From assembly GCF_017573465.1 (NCBI RefSeq), contig NZ_JAGEPF010000057.1, forward strand, positions 1 to 44,764: 44,764 nucleotides of DNA. The letters are read 5' to 3'. The DNA is from Actinomadura violacea. Lineage in GTDB: Bacteria > Actinomycetota > Actinomycetes > Streptosporangiales > Streptosporangiaceae. Below, piece after piece: positions 6,945-14,236 of this stretch; within the stretch, counting starts at the first letter, position 1, and the number at the start of each line of letters is the position of its first letter. Position numbers and translations under genes: made by a program. A model generated the notes under the pieces. It searched no databases. It was given only the letters and a program-made list of their open reading frames with translations, and had not been told where the DNA came from.

Positions 6945-7594
6945 TGCGTATCGTGCTGGTGGGCCCCCCGGGAGCGGGCAAGGGGACGCAGGCCCAGTTC
7001 ATCGCATCTCATCTGTCCATCCCGAAGATCTCGACAGGTGACATCTTCCGCGCCAACGTGAGCGGCGGCACCGAGCTCGGCCGGCAGGCCAAGGAGTACA
7101 TGGACCGCGGCGACCTCGTCCCCGACGAGGTGACCATCGCGATGGTCCGCGACCGGCTCGGCGAGGACGACGCGCGCGACGGGTTCCTGCTCGACGGGTT
7201 CCCGCGCAACGTCCCGCAGGCGGAGACGCTGAAGAAGATCCTCGCCGAGTGGGACACCCGCCTGGACATCGTCCTGGAACTGGTCGTCGACGAGGACGAG
7301 GTCGTCCGGCGGCTGTCGGGCCGGCGCACCTGCGACAAGTGCGGCCGGATCTGGCACGTCGACTTCGACGACAAGCAGGACGACATCTGCGACGACTGCG
7401 GCGGCCGGCTCTTCCAGCGCGACGACGACAAGGAAGAGGTCGTCATGCACCGGCTGGAGGTGTACCGGCACGACACCGCGCCGCTGGTGCAGTTCTACGC
7501 GGACGAGAGCATCCTGGTCGGCATCGACGCGACCGGCCCGGTCGAGGAGGTCACCAAGCGCGCTCTCACCGCGCTGCGGCCACTGGAGAACTGA
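6944..7594 (+). CDS. adk: Adenylate kinase, zinc-lid type
   Basis: Adk interconverts ATP + AMP and 2 ADP. The P-loop GPPGAGKGT is at residues 7-15, the AMP-binding STGDIFR at about 30-36, and DGFPRN at 84-89. The long lid (about 125-160) carries four cysteines, C130, C133, C149 and C152, arranged CxxC...CxxC, so it should bind structural zinc. Length (216) is that of long-form Adk. The GTG start overlaps the secY stop (TAGTG), and secY-adk-map is a conserved order. Confidence 0.98.
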   Translation: MRIVLVGPPGAGKGTQAQFIASHLSIPKISTGDIFRANVSGGTELGRQAKEYMDRGDLVPDEVTIAMVRDRLGEDDARDGFLLDGFPRNVPQAETLKKILAEWDTRLDIVLELVVDEDEVVRRLSGRRTCDKCGRIWHVDFDDKQDDICDDCGGRLFQRDDDKEEVVMHRLEVYRHDTAPLVQFYADESILVGIDATGPVEEVTKRALTALRPLEN

Positions 7595-7603
7595 GGCAAG
7601 GCC

Positions 7604-7704
7604 GCGGGCCGCGCAGGCGGCCCGCGCCCGTTCGCCGGCACCGCGTGAGGCGGGACGAGCGATTCGACGCCGGGACCGCCCGAGGCGGTCCCGGCGACGT
7701 CTTT
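7604..7704 (+). terminator. Tandem hairpins between adk and map
   Basis: The first stem, GCGGGCCGC (7604-7612) with GCGGCCCGC (7617-7625), starts 9 bases after the adk stop. The second, 7668-7680 with 7684-7696, is a perfect 13-bp stem with a 3-base CGA loop and is followed by ACGTCTTT. The second is one of the strongest stems in the window and lies just before the map ribosome-binding site, so it may work as an intrinsic terminator or attenuator controlling read-through into map. Confidence 0.6.
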
Positions 7705-7715
7705 GAGGGGGAGAG

Positions 7716-8528
7716 ATGTTCAAACGGCGCAGGCCCGCCATCCAGATGAAGACGCCCGAGCAGATCGAGGCGATGCGCGCGGCGGGGCTGCTCGTCGGCC
7801 GCACCCTCGAGGTGCTGCGCGGGGCGGTCAAGGCGGGGATCAGCACCAAGGACCTCGACGTGATCGCCGAGGAGCACATCCGCGACCACGGCGGCGTGCC
7901 GTCGTTCCTCGGCTACCACGGCTTCACCGGGACGATCTGCGCGTCGATCAACGAGGAGATCGTGCACGGCATCCCGCGGCCGGACAAGATCCTGCGGGAC
8001 GGCGACGTCATCTCCCTCGACTGCGGCGCGATCGTGGACGGCTGGCACGGCGACGCGGCGATCACCGTCCCGGTGGGCGAGGTCGCCGACGGGCTGCGGC
8101 GGCTGCTGGAGGTCACCGAGACGTCCCTGTGGCACGGCCTGGCGGCCGGGAAGGCCGGGGCGCGCCTCACGGACATGTCGCACGCGATCGAGTCTTACAT
8201 CCGCTCTCAGGGCCCCTACGGCATCGTCGAGGGCTACGGCGGGCACGGCATCGGCACCGAGATGCACATGGACCCGCTGATCCCGAACCACGGCGCGCCC
8301 GGGCACGGCCCGGAGCTGGAGGTCGGGATGTGCTTCGCGGTCGAGCCGATGGTCAACCTCGGCACCAAGGAGACCCTGGAGCTCGAGGACGGCTGGACCG
8401 TGATCACCACCGACGGCCGGTCGTCCGCGCACTTCGAGCACACCTTCGCCGTCACCCCTGACGGCCCGCGCGTCCTCACGGCACTTGACGAAGGCCGGGA
8501 GGGGTTCGCCAAGCTGGAAGTAGGCTGA
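7716..8528 (+). CDS. map: Type I methionine aminopeptidase
   Basis: Map removes the initiator methionine from new proteins. The 270-residue pita-bread fold shows all metal ligands: D102 (SLDCGAI), D113 (WHGDAAI), H177 (GYGGHGIG), E210 (AVEPMV) and E241 (HFEHTFAV); H84 (EIVHGIP) fits the substrate-side histidine. There is no N-terminal zinc-finger extension. GAGGGGGAGAG directly precedes ATG 7716. The gene follows adk, as in most actinobacterial spc clusters, but is separated from it by two strong hairpins. Confidence 0.97.
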   Translation: MFKRRRPAIQMKTPEQIEAMRAAGLLVGRTLEVLRGAVKAGISTKDLDVIAEEHIRDHGGVPSFLGYHGFTGTICASINEEIVHGIPRPDKILRDGDVISLDCGAIVDGWHGDAAITVPVGEVADGLRRLLEVTETSLWHGLAAGKAGARLTDMSHAIESYIRSQGPYGIVEGYGGHGIGTEMHMDPLIPNHGAPGHGPELEVGMCFAVEPMVNLGTKETLELEDGWTVITTDGRSSAHFEHTFAVTPDGPRVLTALDEGREGFAKLEVG

Positions 8529-8568
8529 GCTGTAGACGGGCCGTGTCGTGAAGAGCGGGAGGGCATCG

Positions 8569-9015
8569 ATGGCGCCGAACCCTGACATCCGGGCCTCGGA
8601 CGCCGACCGCGACCGGGTGGCGGCGAGCCTGCGGGAGCACTGCGCCGAGGGCCGCATCACGATGGACGAGATGCAGGAGCGTCTGGAGTCCACGTACGCG
8701 GCCAAGACCTTCGGCGACCTCCAGGAGATCACCTCCGACCTGCCGGAGGAGGACCTGTTCCAGCACCCGATCCCGGCGTCGCGCCCCAACAGCACCGCGA
8801 GCCCGGCCGTCAAGCGCTCGGGCGGCGACCTGTACCGGCAGGGCGGCCGCGCCGTCTGGGCGACCTGGGCGACCGTCAGCGCGATCAACTTCGTGGTGTG
8901 GCTGGCGCTCGCGGTCACCGGCAACGTCGTCTACCCGTGGTGGATCTGGGTGGCGGGGCCGTGGGGCGCCGTGCTGCTGATGGGCACGGTCTTCGGCCCG
9001 AAGCGCCGCCCCTGA
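8569..9015 (+). CDS. DUF1707 / 2TM domain protein
   Basis: The N-terminal about 55 residues (IRASDADRDRVAASLREHC, EGRITMDEMQERLESTYAAK, LQEITSDLP) match DUF1707, a small SHOCT-like module of actinobacterial membrane proteins. After a linker come two membrane segments (about residues 98-118 and 122-140) rich in Trp, like the 2TM domain. I choose ATG 8569 (148 residues) because GGGAGGG at 8557-8563 lies 5 bases upstream; a GTG at 8548 is less likely. It follows map by 40 bases and may share its message. Function unknown. Confidence 0.85.
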   Translation: MAPNPDIRASDADRDRVAASLREHCAEGRITMDEMQERLESTYAAKTFGDLQEITSDLPEEDLFQHPIPASRPNSTASPAVKRSGGDLYRQGGRAVWATWATVSAINFVVWLALAVTGNVVYPWWIWVAGPWGAVLLMGTVFGPKRRP

Positions 9016-9028
9016 GCCCTGCGGGCGG

Positions 9029-9844
9029 CTACTCCACGTCCATCAGCGGGCGGTAGTTCCCCGTCGGGACGAAGTGCGTCGTCGCCGCGCCCTCCCCGGA
9101 CACCAGATGCACCGCGAACCCCGCGGGCTCCCCGGTCACCGCGGCCCGCCCCGGGTGCGTCAGGTCCAGGAACAGCTGCCGGTAGGTGCTCGGGCACGTC
9201 GTGCTGACCGTCCCCGCCAGCGACCCCACCGACCCGCGGTGCACGTGCCCCGAGATGATCCGCACCACCTGCGGATGCCGGGCGATCACCTGCCCGAACC
9301 CCGCCGGGTCCACGAACCGCATGTCGTCGATGAACCTGATCCCGATCGGGAACGGCGGATGGTGCGTCGCGACGACCGTCGGCGCCTCCGGCGCGGCCGC
9401 GAGCGTCTTGTCCAGCCAGGCGAGCCGCTCCTCGCTCATGTGCCCGTGCGGATGCCCGTCCACCGTCGTGTCGCAGCACACGAGCCGCACGCCCGCCACG
9501 TCCACCGCGTACTGGACGGGCGCCTGCGGCGAGATCCCGGTGGCGACCACCGCCGGATGGTCCGCGAACGCGGTGCGCAGCGCGTCGCGGTCGTCATGGT
9601 TGCCGGGCATCGGGTACACCGCCATCGGCAGCGGCGACAGCAGCGCGTGCAGCCGGGCGTACTCCTCGGGCAGGCCCCCGTCGGCGAGGTCGCCGGTCAG
9701 CACCACCGCGTCGGGCCGCGCCGGCAGCGCCAGCAGGCTCGACACCGCCGCGCGCAGGGCCCGCACCGGGCCCGACCCGTCGTCCACCTCGCCGTCACGT
9801 CCGGCGGCCAGGTGGATGTCGCTCAGCTGCGCGATGATCGCCAT
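9029..9844 (-). CDS. Calcineurin-like phosphoesterase (CpdA/GpdQ-like)
   Basis: The 271-residue product has the five metallophosphoesterase blocks in order: QLSDIHL near the start, VVLTGDLAD, MPGNHDDR, ATHHPPF and SGHVHRG. These supply the Asp, His and Asn ligands of a two-metal site. The set resembles class III cyclic-nucleotide phosphodiesterases and glycerophosphodiesterases; which substrate is used cannot be told. The start at 9844 (MAIIAQLSDIHL) follows a GGGGAGGA ribosome-binding site; an upstream start at 9877 is less likely. It is antisense to the ribosomal operons, between map and infA. Confidence 0.88.
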   Translation of the reverse strand: MAIIAQLSDIHLAAGRDGEVDDGSGPVRALRAAVSSLLALPARPDAVVLTGDLADGGLPEEYARLHALLSPLPMAVYPMPGNHDDRDALRTAFADHPAVVATGISPQAPVQYAVDVAGVRLVCCDTTVDGHPHGHMSEERLAWLDKTLAAAPEAPTVVATHHPPFPIGIRFIDDMRFVDPAGFGQVIARHPQVVRIISGHVHRGSVGSLAGTVSTTCPSTYRQLFLDLTHPGRAAVTGEPAGFAVHLVSGEGAATTHFVPTGNYRPLMDVE

Positions 9845-10021
9845 TGATCCTCCCCTCGCCGGAGCACGTCCCAGCACATCACGGCCCCGCGTCCGGGGCG
9901 CCCCCGGCCCCGGGCCGCTGACGATCTTCGCGTCCCCGCGCCTCCCTGTCGAACCGGCGCCGCCGCGCCGCGGCCCGCCCTGTGGGCAACGCCCCGGGAG
10001 TGCCGTTCGTGCCGTCCCGGG

Positions 10022-10579
10022 TCAGGCGACGTGCGGGATGACCAGGGAGAGGGCCGAGGTGACGTCCTCCGGGGCGGGCGCCACGTCGGGGACGACGTCG
10101 CGCAGGGCCAGCCAGCCGTTGATCGCCTGCACGGTCGGCTTGGCCTCGACGAGCTGCGGGTCGTCGACGCCGTACCAGGCGGCGACCTTCGACCAGCGCC
10201 ACAGCCGGTGGCCCGCCGTGGAGATCTCGGACGCGGGGAACCCGGTGGCGCCGCGGGCGCCGGTGATCGCGTGCCGGACCGAGTCCGCGGACCTGCCGAC
10301 GCGGTCGGCGATGTCGCGGATCGTCAGCAGCGGGTCGGCCTCCACCTGCAGCACGTGCAGGCCCTCGGCGCTGGCCTCGACGTGCTCGACCACCTCCATG
10401 ATCGCGGCGGCGAGGGTCGCGCCCTGCCAGGCGCAGGAGGCGTTGCCCGGGCGGTCGGCGTGCTGCGGCTCGCTGATGATGGACACGGTGACGGCCCCGT
10501 GCGTCCGGTCGAACAGCGGGTCCAGCTCGTCCTCGTACAGGGGACGGCTCAGGATCAGCGCGAAGTCATAGCTCGGCAT
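10022..10579 (-). CDS. HTH domain protein, function unknown
   Basis: The 185-residue product starts MPSYDFALILSRPL after a strong GGAGGAGGG ribosome-binding site (plus-strand 10586-10594). Residues about 1-85 look like a small alpha/beta domain. Residues about 85-140 (PLLTIRDIADRVGRSADSV, RHAITGARGATGFP, GHRLWRWSKVAAWY) resemble an excisionase/AlpA-like winged HTH, where the wing places a Trp-rich strand. I infer a DNA-binding regulator. It lies between the phosphoesterase and the divergently transcribed infA block. Confidence 0.7.
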   Translation of the reverse strand: MPSYDFALILSRPLYEDELDPLFDRTHGAVTVSIISEPQHADRPGNASCAWQGATLAAAIMEVVEHVEASAEGLHVLQVEADPLLTIRDIADRVGRSADSVRHAITGARGATGFPASEISTAGHRLWRWSKVAAWYGVDDPQLVEAKPTVQAINGWLALRDVVPDVAPAPEDVTSALSLVIPHVA

Positions 10580-10840
10580 GCTGACCCTCCTCCGACGTAT
10601 CTCTCCTGAAAGGTACAACGCGCGAGCGGGGTATGCTTGACTCGGAAGCAGTCTCCGGACCCATATCATGCGTTGATTTCGCATTGGGCGGTTCGGTGAC
10701 GTAGACTGCTGTGCCGGTCCGTTCTCGGCCGCCTGTTCCCCTTGTTCTCGATGCGTCCGCGTCGTGGCTCGGGCGCGGCCGTGCCCCTAGCAGGGTCGAC
10801 GGGCCGGGTCCAATGAGCCGATCAGCGAAGCGCGGAGGAC
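10580..10840. promoter_or_regulatory. Intergenic region upstream of infA
   Basis: This 261-base gap separates divergent genes. Less GC-rich stretches lie at 10630-10710. A TTGACT at 10637-10642 with CATATC at 10662-10667 (19-base spacing) and a TAGACT at 10702-10707 are the best promoter-like words for infA, but neither pair is convincing. GGAGG at 10834-10838 is the infA ribosome-binding site. Confidence 0.35.
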
Positions 10841-11062
10841 ATGCCCAAGAAAGAAGGGGCCATCGAGATCGAGGGCACCGTCATCGAGTCCCTCCCGAAC
10901 GCCATGTTCCGGGTGGAGCTCGACAACGGGCACAAGGTGCTCGCCCACATCAGCGGCAAGATGCGGATGCACTACATCCGGATCCTGCCGGACGACCGCG
11001 TCGTTGTGGAGCTGAGCCCCTACGACCTCACGCGCGGTCGGATCGTCTACCGCTACAAGTAA
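10841..11062 (+). CDS. infA: Translation initiation factor IF-1
   Basis: IF-1 occupies the 30S A site during initiation. The 73-residue S1-fold product is canonical: MPKKEGAIEIEGTVIESLPN, the FRVELDNGHKVLAHISGKMR loop and PYDLTRGRIVYRYK. GGAGG sits 2 bases before ATG. It heads the alpha-operon block infA-rpmJ-rpsM-rpsK-rpsD-rpoA-rplQ. Confidence 0.98.
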   Translation: MPKKEGAIEIEGTVIESLPNAMFRVELDNGHKVLAHISGKMRMHYIRILPDDRVVVELSPYDLTRGRIVYRYK

Positions 11063-11127
11063 TCCCACTGGGGTTGCCTTCCCCGTGCGTGGCGGCGCGG
11101 GGGTGACCCTTATCTCTAGGAGACCCA

Positions 11128-11241
11128 GTGAAGGTCAAGCCGAGCGTCAAGAAGATCTGCAACAAGTGCCGCGTCATCCGCCGGCACGGCCGGGTCATGG
11201 TGATCTGCTCCGACCCGCGCCACAAGCAGCGTCAGGGCTGA
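11128..11241 (+). CDS. rpmJ: 50S ribosomal protein L36, zinc form
   Basis: The GTG at 11128 opens a 37-codon frame starting MKVKPSVKKICNKCRVIRRH and ending DPRHKQRQG. C11, C14, C27 and H32 form the zinc ribbon of the C+ form. TAGGAGA at 11117-11123 is the ribosome-binding site. Size, sequence and position between infA and rpsM all match L36 (bL36). Confidence 0.97.
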   Translation: MKVKPSVKKICNKCRVIRRHGRVMVICSDPRHKQRQG

Positions 11242-11524
11242 CCGGCACCCGCCGGAACGCTCACAACAGCAAGCGCATCGCAGCCTTCGCACAGGTCGCC
11301 GTACGGTCCGCCGCCCCCTGGTCGGAATCCGAGGCTTCCTCCCCGGACTCTCGTGTCCTCCGGGGAGCGACCCCCGGACCCCCGACACCCCAGGGGACCG
11401 GGTCGTACGGCACCACTGTGTGAAGGGAGACCCTCGGACGACGGAGGCCGAGGCCGCCACCCGGGCAGGGTGTGTGCGGGCGCGGTGCGTCCATACCTCC
11501 GCGAAATGAAGGGAACTGCCCAAG
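11242..11524 (+). promoter_or_regulatory. Structured leader between rpmJ and rpsM
   Basis: This 283-base gap contains a perfect 9-bp hairpin, CTCCCCGGA (11339-11347) with TCCGGGGAG (11359-11367), loop 11 bases. A smaller CCTCGG/CCGAGG stem lies just downstream. The gap is long for an operon interior and could hold the alpha-operon promoter and an S4-responsive leader; neither is proven by the sequence. CGAAATGAAGGGAA precedes rpsM, with AAGGGAA as a weak ribosome-binding site. Confidence 0.45.
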
Positions 11525-11905
11525 ATGGCACGCCTCCTCGGCGTCGACCTCCCGCGCGAAAAGCGCCTCGAGGTCGCTCTGACCTACATCTTCGGCATCG
11601 GCCGGACCCGGGCCCTGGCGACCCTGGAGGGCACCGGCATCAGCGGTGACCTGCGGGTGCACCAGCTCGGCGACGACGAGCTGGTCAAGCTCCGCGACTG
11701 GATCGAGCAGAACTACAAGATCGAGGGCGATCTTCGCCGCGAGATCCAGGCGGACATCCGCCGCAAGATCGAGATCGGGTGCTACCAGGGCATCCGGCAC
11801 CGTCGCGGCCTGCCCGTCCACGGCCAGCGCACGCAGACCAACGCGCGCACCCGCAAGGGCAAGAAGAAGACCGTGGCCGGCAAGAAGAAGGCCGGCAAGA
11901 AGTAG
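11525..11905 (+). CDS. rpsM: 30S ribosomal protein S13
   Basis: S13 (uS13) sits at the top of the 30S head and touches L5 and P-site tRNA. The 126-residue product starts MARLLGVDLPREKRLEVALT, has the helix-hairpin-helix YIFGIGRTRALATLEGTGI, and ends in the RHRRGLPVHGQRTQTNARTR segment plus a Lys-rich tail (KKKTVAGKKKAGKK) that reaches the tRNAs. A 48-base gap with a hairpin leads to rpsK. Confidence 0.98.
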   Translation: MARLLGVDLPREKRLEVALTYIFGIGRTRALATLEGTGISGDLRVHQLGDDELVKLRDWIEQNYKIEGDLRREIQADIRRKIEIGCYQGIRHRRGLPVHGQRTQTNARTRKGKKKTVAGKKKAGKK

Positions 11906-11925
11906 TCCGGAGTCGGTCCTCCGGA
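11906..11925 (+). promoter_or_regulatory. Hairpin between rpsM and rpsK
   Basis: TCCGGAG (11906-11912) pairs perfectly with CTCCGGA (11919-11925) around TCGGTC. The stem starts at the base right after the rpsM stop codon. GAGAGAGCAG downstream is the rpsK ribosome-binding region. Confidence 0.5.
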
Positions 11926-11953
11926 TCGATGACCTCGAGAGTAGAGAGAGCAG

Positions 11954-12355
11954 ATGCCTCCTAAGAGCCGTGTCGGCGCCAAGAAGGTGCGCCGCAAGGA
12001 GAAGAAGAACGTCGCTCACGGGCACGCCCACATCAAGAGCACGTTCAACAACACGATCGTCTCGATCACCGACCCCAACGGCAACGTGATCTCCTGGGCC
12101 TCCTCGGGCCACGTGGGCTTCAAGGGCTCGCGCAAGTCGACCCCGTTCGCCGCGCAGCAGGCCGCCGAGGCCGCCGCCCGGCGCGCGATGGAGCACGGCA
12201 TGCGCAAGGTCGACGTCTTCGTCAAGGGCCCCGGCTCCGGTCGCGAGACCGCGATCCGCTCGCTCCAGGCCACCGGCCTGGAGGTGGGCTCCATCCAGGA
12301 CGTCACGCCCGTTCCGCACAACGGCTGCCGGCCGCCCAAGCGCCGCCGCGTCTGA
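11954..12355 (+). CDS. rpsK: 30S ribosomal protein S11
   Basis: S11 (uS11) forms part of the 30S platform near the E site. The 133-residue product has the signature HGHAHIKSTFNNTIVSITDP, the GFKGSRKSTPFAAQQAAEAA segment and the C-terminal VTPVPHNGCRPPKRRRV. Length and order before rpsD are standard. The gap to rpsD is 23 bases with GGGGAGA as ribosome-binding site. Confidence 0.98.
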   Translation: MPPKSRVGAKKVRRKEKKNVAHGHAHIKSTFNNTIVSITDPNGNVISWASSGHVGFKGSRKSTPFAAQQAAEAAARRAMEHGMRKVDVFVKGPGSGRETAIRSLQATGLEVGSIQDVTPVPHNGCRPPKRRRV

Positions 12356-12378
12356 GGCCGTAGGGGAGATCACAGAAA

Positions 12379-13005
12379 ATGGCTCGTTACACCGGTGCGG
12401 ACTGCAAGCTCTGCCGCCGCGAGAAGATGAAGCTGTTCCTCAAGGGCAGCAAGTGCGAGGGCCCGAAGTGCCCGATCGAGATCCGTCCCTACCCGCCGGG
12501 TGAGCACGGGCGCGGTCGGCCGAAGGAGACCGAGTACCTGCTGCAGCTGCGCGAGAAGCAGAAGGCCAAGCGCATCTACGGCGTGCTTGAGCGGCAGTTC
12601 AGCAACTACTACGTCGAGGCGAACCGCCAGGGCGGCAAGACGGGTGAGAACCTGCTGCGCCTGCTCGAGCGCCGGCTCGACAACGTGGTCTACCGCGCGG
12701 GCTTCGCCAAGTCCCGCGACATGGCCCGCCAGCTCATTCGCCACGGCCACATCCGGGTCAACGGCCGGAAGGTCAACATCCCGTCCTTCCTGGTCAGCGA
12801 GGCCGACATCGTCGACGTCAAGGGCAAGTCGCTCGAGATGACGCCGTTCCAGGTCGCCAAGGCCGAGGTCGGCGAGCGCCAGGTTCCGGCGTGGCTCGGG
12901 ATCGACGGCGAGAAGATGCGGATCCTCGTGCACGCGCTGCCCGTGCGGCAGCAGATCGACGCTCCCGTCCAGGAGCAGCTGATCGTCGAGCTCTACTCCA
13001 AGTAG
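12379..13005 (+). CDS. rpsD: 30S ribosomal protein S4, zinc-binding form
   Basis: S4 (uS4) nucleates 30S assembly and in many bacteria represses the alpha operon. The 208-residue product begins MARYTGADCKLCRREKMKLF with zinc-ribbon cysteines C9, C12, C26 and C31. The S4 RNA-binding domain follows (RRLDNVVYRAGFAKSRDMAR, QLIRHGHIRVNGRKVNIPSF). Being next to rpoA, it is well placed for feedback. The 125-base gap to rpoA holds a 13-bp hairpin. Confidence 0.98.
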   Translation: MARYTGADCKLCRREKMKLFLKGSKCEGPKCPIEIRPYPPGEHGRGRPKETEYLLQLREKQKAKRIYGVLERQFSNYYVEANRQGGKTGENLLRLLERRLDNVVYRAGFAKSRDMARQLIRHGHIRVNGRKVNIPSFLVSEADIVDVKGKSLEMTPFQVAKAEVGERQVPAWLGIDGEKMRILVHALPVRQQIDAPVQEQLIVELYSK

Positions 13006-13031
13006 CGGCTCGTCACGCAGTACACCTCGTT

Positions 13032-13068
13032 CCACCGGGATGCCGCGCTCCGCGTGGCATCCTGGTGG
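13032..13068 (+). terminator. 13-bp hairpin between rpsD and rpoA
   Basis: CCACCGGGATGCC (13032-13044) pairs with GGCATCCTGGTGG (13056-13068), with one G-T (G-U) wobble. The 11-base loop contains a further GCG/CGC pairing. It lies 26 bases after rpsD and 62 before the rpoA start. With no T-run it may act as an attenuator that sets the S4:alpha ratio, or as a processing site. Confidence 0.55.
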
Positions 13069-13130
13069 GACGGGGAACATTCCAGTACGCGGTCGTCAAA
13101 TAGCGGGCACCGCGGGAAGAAGGCACCAAC

Positions 13131-14144
13131 ATGCTCATCGCTCAGCGTCCAACTCTCACCGAAGAGCAGGTCGACGAGTTCCGGTCGCGGTTCACCATCG
13201 AGCCGCTGGAGCCGGGCTTCGGCTACACGATCGGCAACTCGCTGCGCCGTACGCTGCTCTCCTCGATCCCCGGTGCGGCCGTCACCAGCATCCGGATCGA
13301 GGGCGTGCTCCACGAGTTCTCCACCGTCCCCGGGGTCAAGGAGGATGTCACCGACATCATCCTGAACCTCAAGGAGCTGGTGGTCTCCTCCGAGCACGAC
13401 GAGCCCGTGGTGATGTACCTGCGCAAGCAGGGCCCGGGCGAGGTCACCGCGGCCGACATCGCGCCGCCGGCGGGCGTCGAGGTCCACAACCCGGACCTGC
13501 ACATCGCCACCCTGAACAACAAGGCCAAGCTGGAGATGGAGCTGACGGTCGAGCGCGGCCGCGGCTACGTCTCGGCCGCGCAGAACAAGCAGCCGGGCCA
13601 GGAGATCGGCCGGATCCCGATCGACTCCATCTACTCGCCCGTGCTCAAGGTCACCTACAAGGTCGAGGCCACCCGAGTCGAGCAGCGCACCGACTTCGAC
13701 CGCCTCATCCTGGACGTGGAGACCAAGCAGGCGATGCTGCCGCGCGACGCGGTCGCCTCCGCCGGCAAGACCCTCGTCGAGCTGTTCGGGTTGGCCCGGG
13801 AGCTCAACGTCGAGGCCGAGGGCATCGACATGGGCCCGTCCCCGACGGACGCCGCGCTCGCCGCGGACCTGGCCCTGCCGATCGAGGAGCTGAACCTCAC
13901 GGTCCGCTCCTACAACTGCCTGAAGCGCGAGGGCATCCACTCGGTGGGCGAGCTCGTGGCCCGCAGCGAGCAGGACCTCCTCGACATAAGGAATTTCGGC
14001 GCCAAGTCGATCGAAGAGGTCAAGCAGAAGCTCAACGACATGGGCCTGTCGCTGAAGGACTCCCCGCCCGGGTTCGACCCGAGCGCGGCGGCCGACAACT
14101 ACGGCGACGACGACCAGAGCTACGCCGAGACCGAGCAGTACTAG
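13131..14144 (+). CDS. rpoA: DNA-directed RNA polymerase subunit alpha
   Basis: The alpha dimer is the assembly platform of RNA polymerase, and its C-terminal domain binds UP elements and activators. The 337-residue product has the N-terminal domain (EPLEPGFGYTIGNSLRRTLL, SSIPGAAVTSIRIEGVLHEF, KEDVTDIILNLK), a linker, and the helix-hairpin-helix C-terminal domain at about 255-310 (YNCLKREGIHSVGELVARSE, DIRNFGAKSIEEVKQKL). An acidic tail ends in ETEQY. GGGAAGAAGG upstream is the ribosome-binding site. Confidence 0.98.
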   Translation: MLIAQRPTLTEEQVDEFRSRFTIEPLEPGFGYTIGNSLRRTLLSSIPGAAVTSIRIEGVLHEFSTVPGVKEDVTDIILNLKELVVSSEHDEPVVMYLRKQGPGEVTAADIAPPAGVEVHNPDLHIATLNNKAKLEMELTVERGRGYVSAAQNKQPGQEIGRIPIDSIYSPVLKVTYKVEATRVEQRTDFDRLILDVETKQAMLPRDAVASAGKTLVELFGLARELNVEAEGIDMGPSPTDAALAADLALPIEELNLTVRSYNCLKREGIHSVGELVARSEQDLLDIRNFGAKSIEEVKQKLNDMGLSLKDSPPGFDPSAAADNYGDDDQSYAETEQY

Positions 14145-14152
14145 CAACCCGA

Positions 14153-14189
14153 TTCCGGCGGCCGGGGCGTGTTCCCCGGCCGTCCGGAA
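14153..14189 (+). terminator. 15-bp hairpin between rpoA and rplQ
   Basis: 14153-14167 (TTCCGGCGGCCGGGG) pairs with 14174-14189 (CCCCGGCCGTCCGGAA) through 15 pairs and a single bulged T, loop CGTGTT. It begins 8 bases after the rpoA stop. It could reduce or protect transcription into rplQ; no U-tract follows. Confidence 0.5.
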
Positions 14190-14236
14190 CCAGCTGACAC
14201 CGGTACCTGACACGGCCGGTGCAGGAAGGAAGAACC

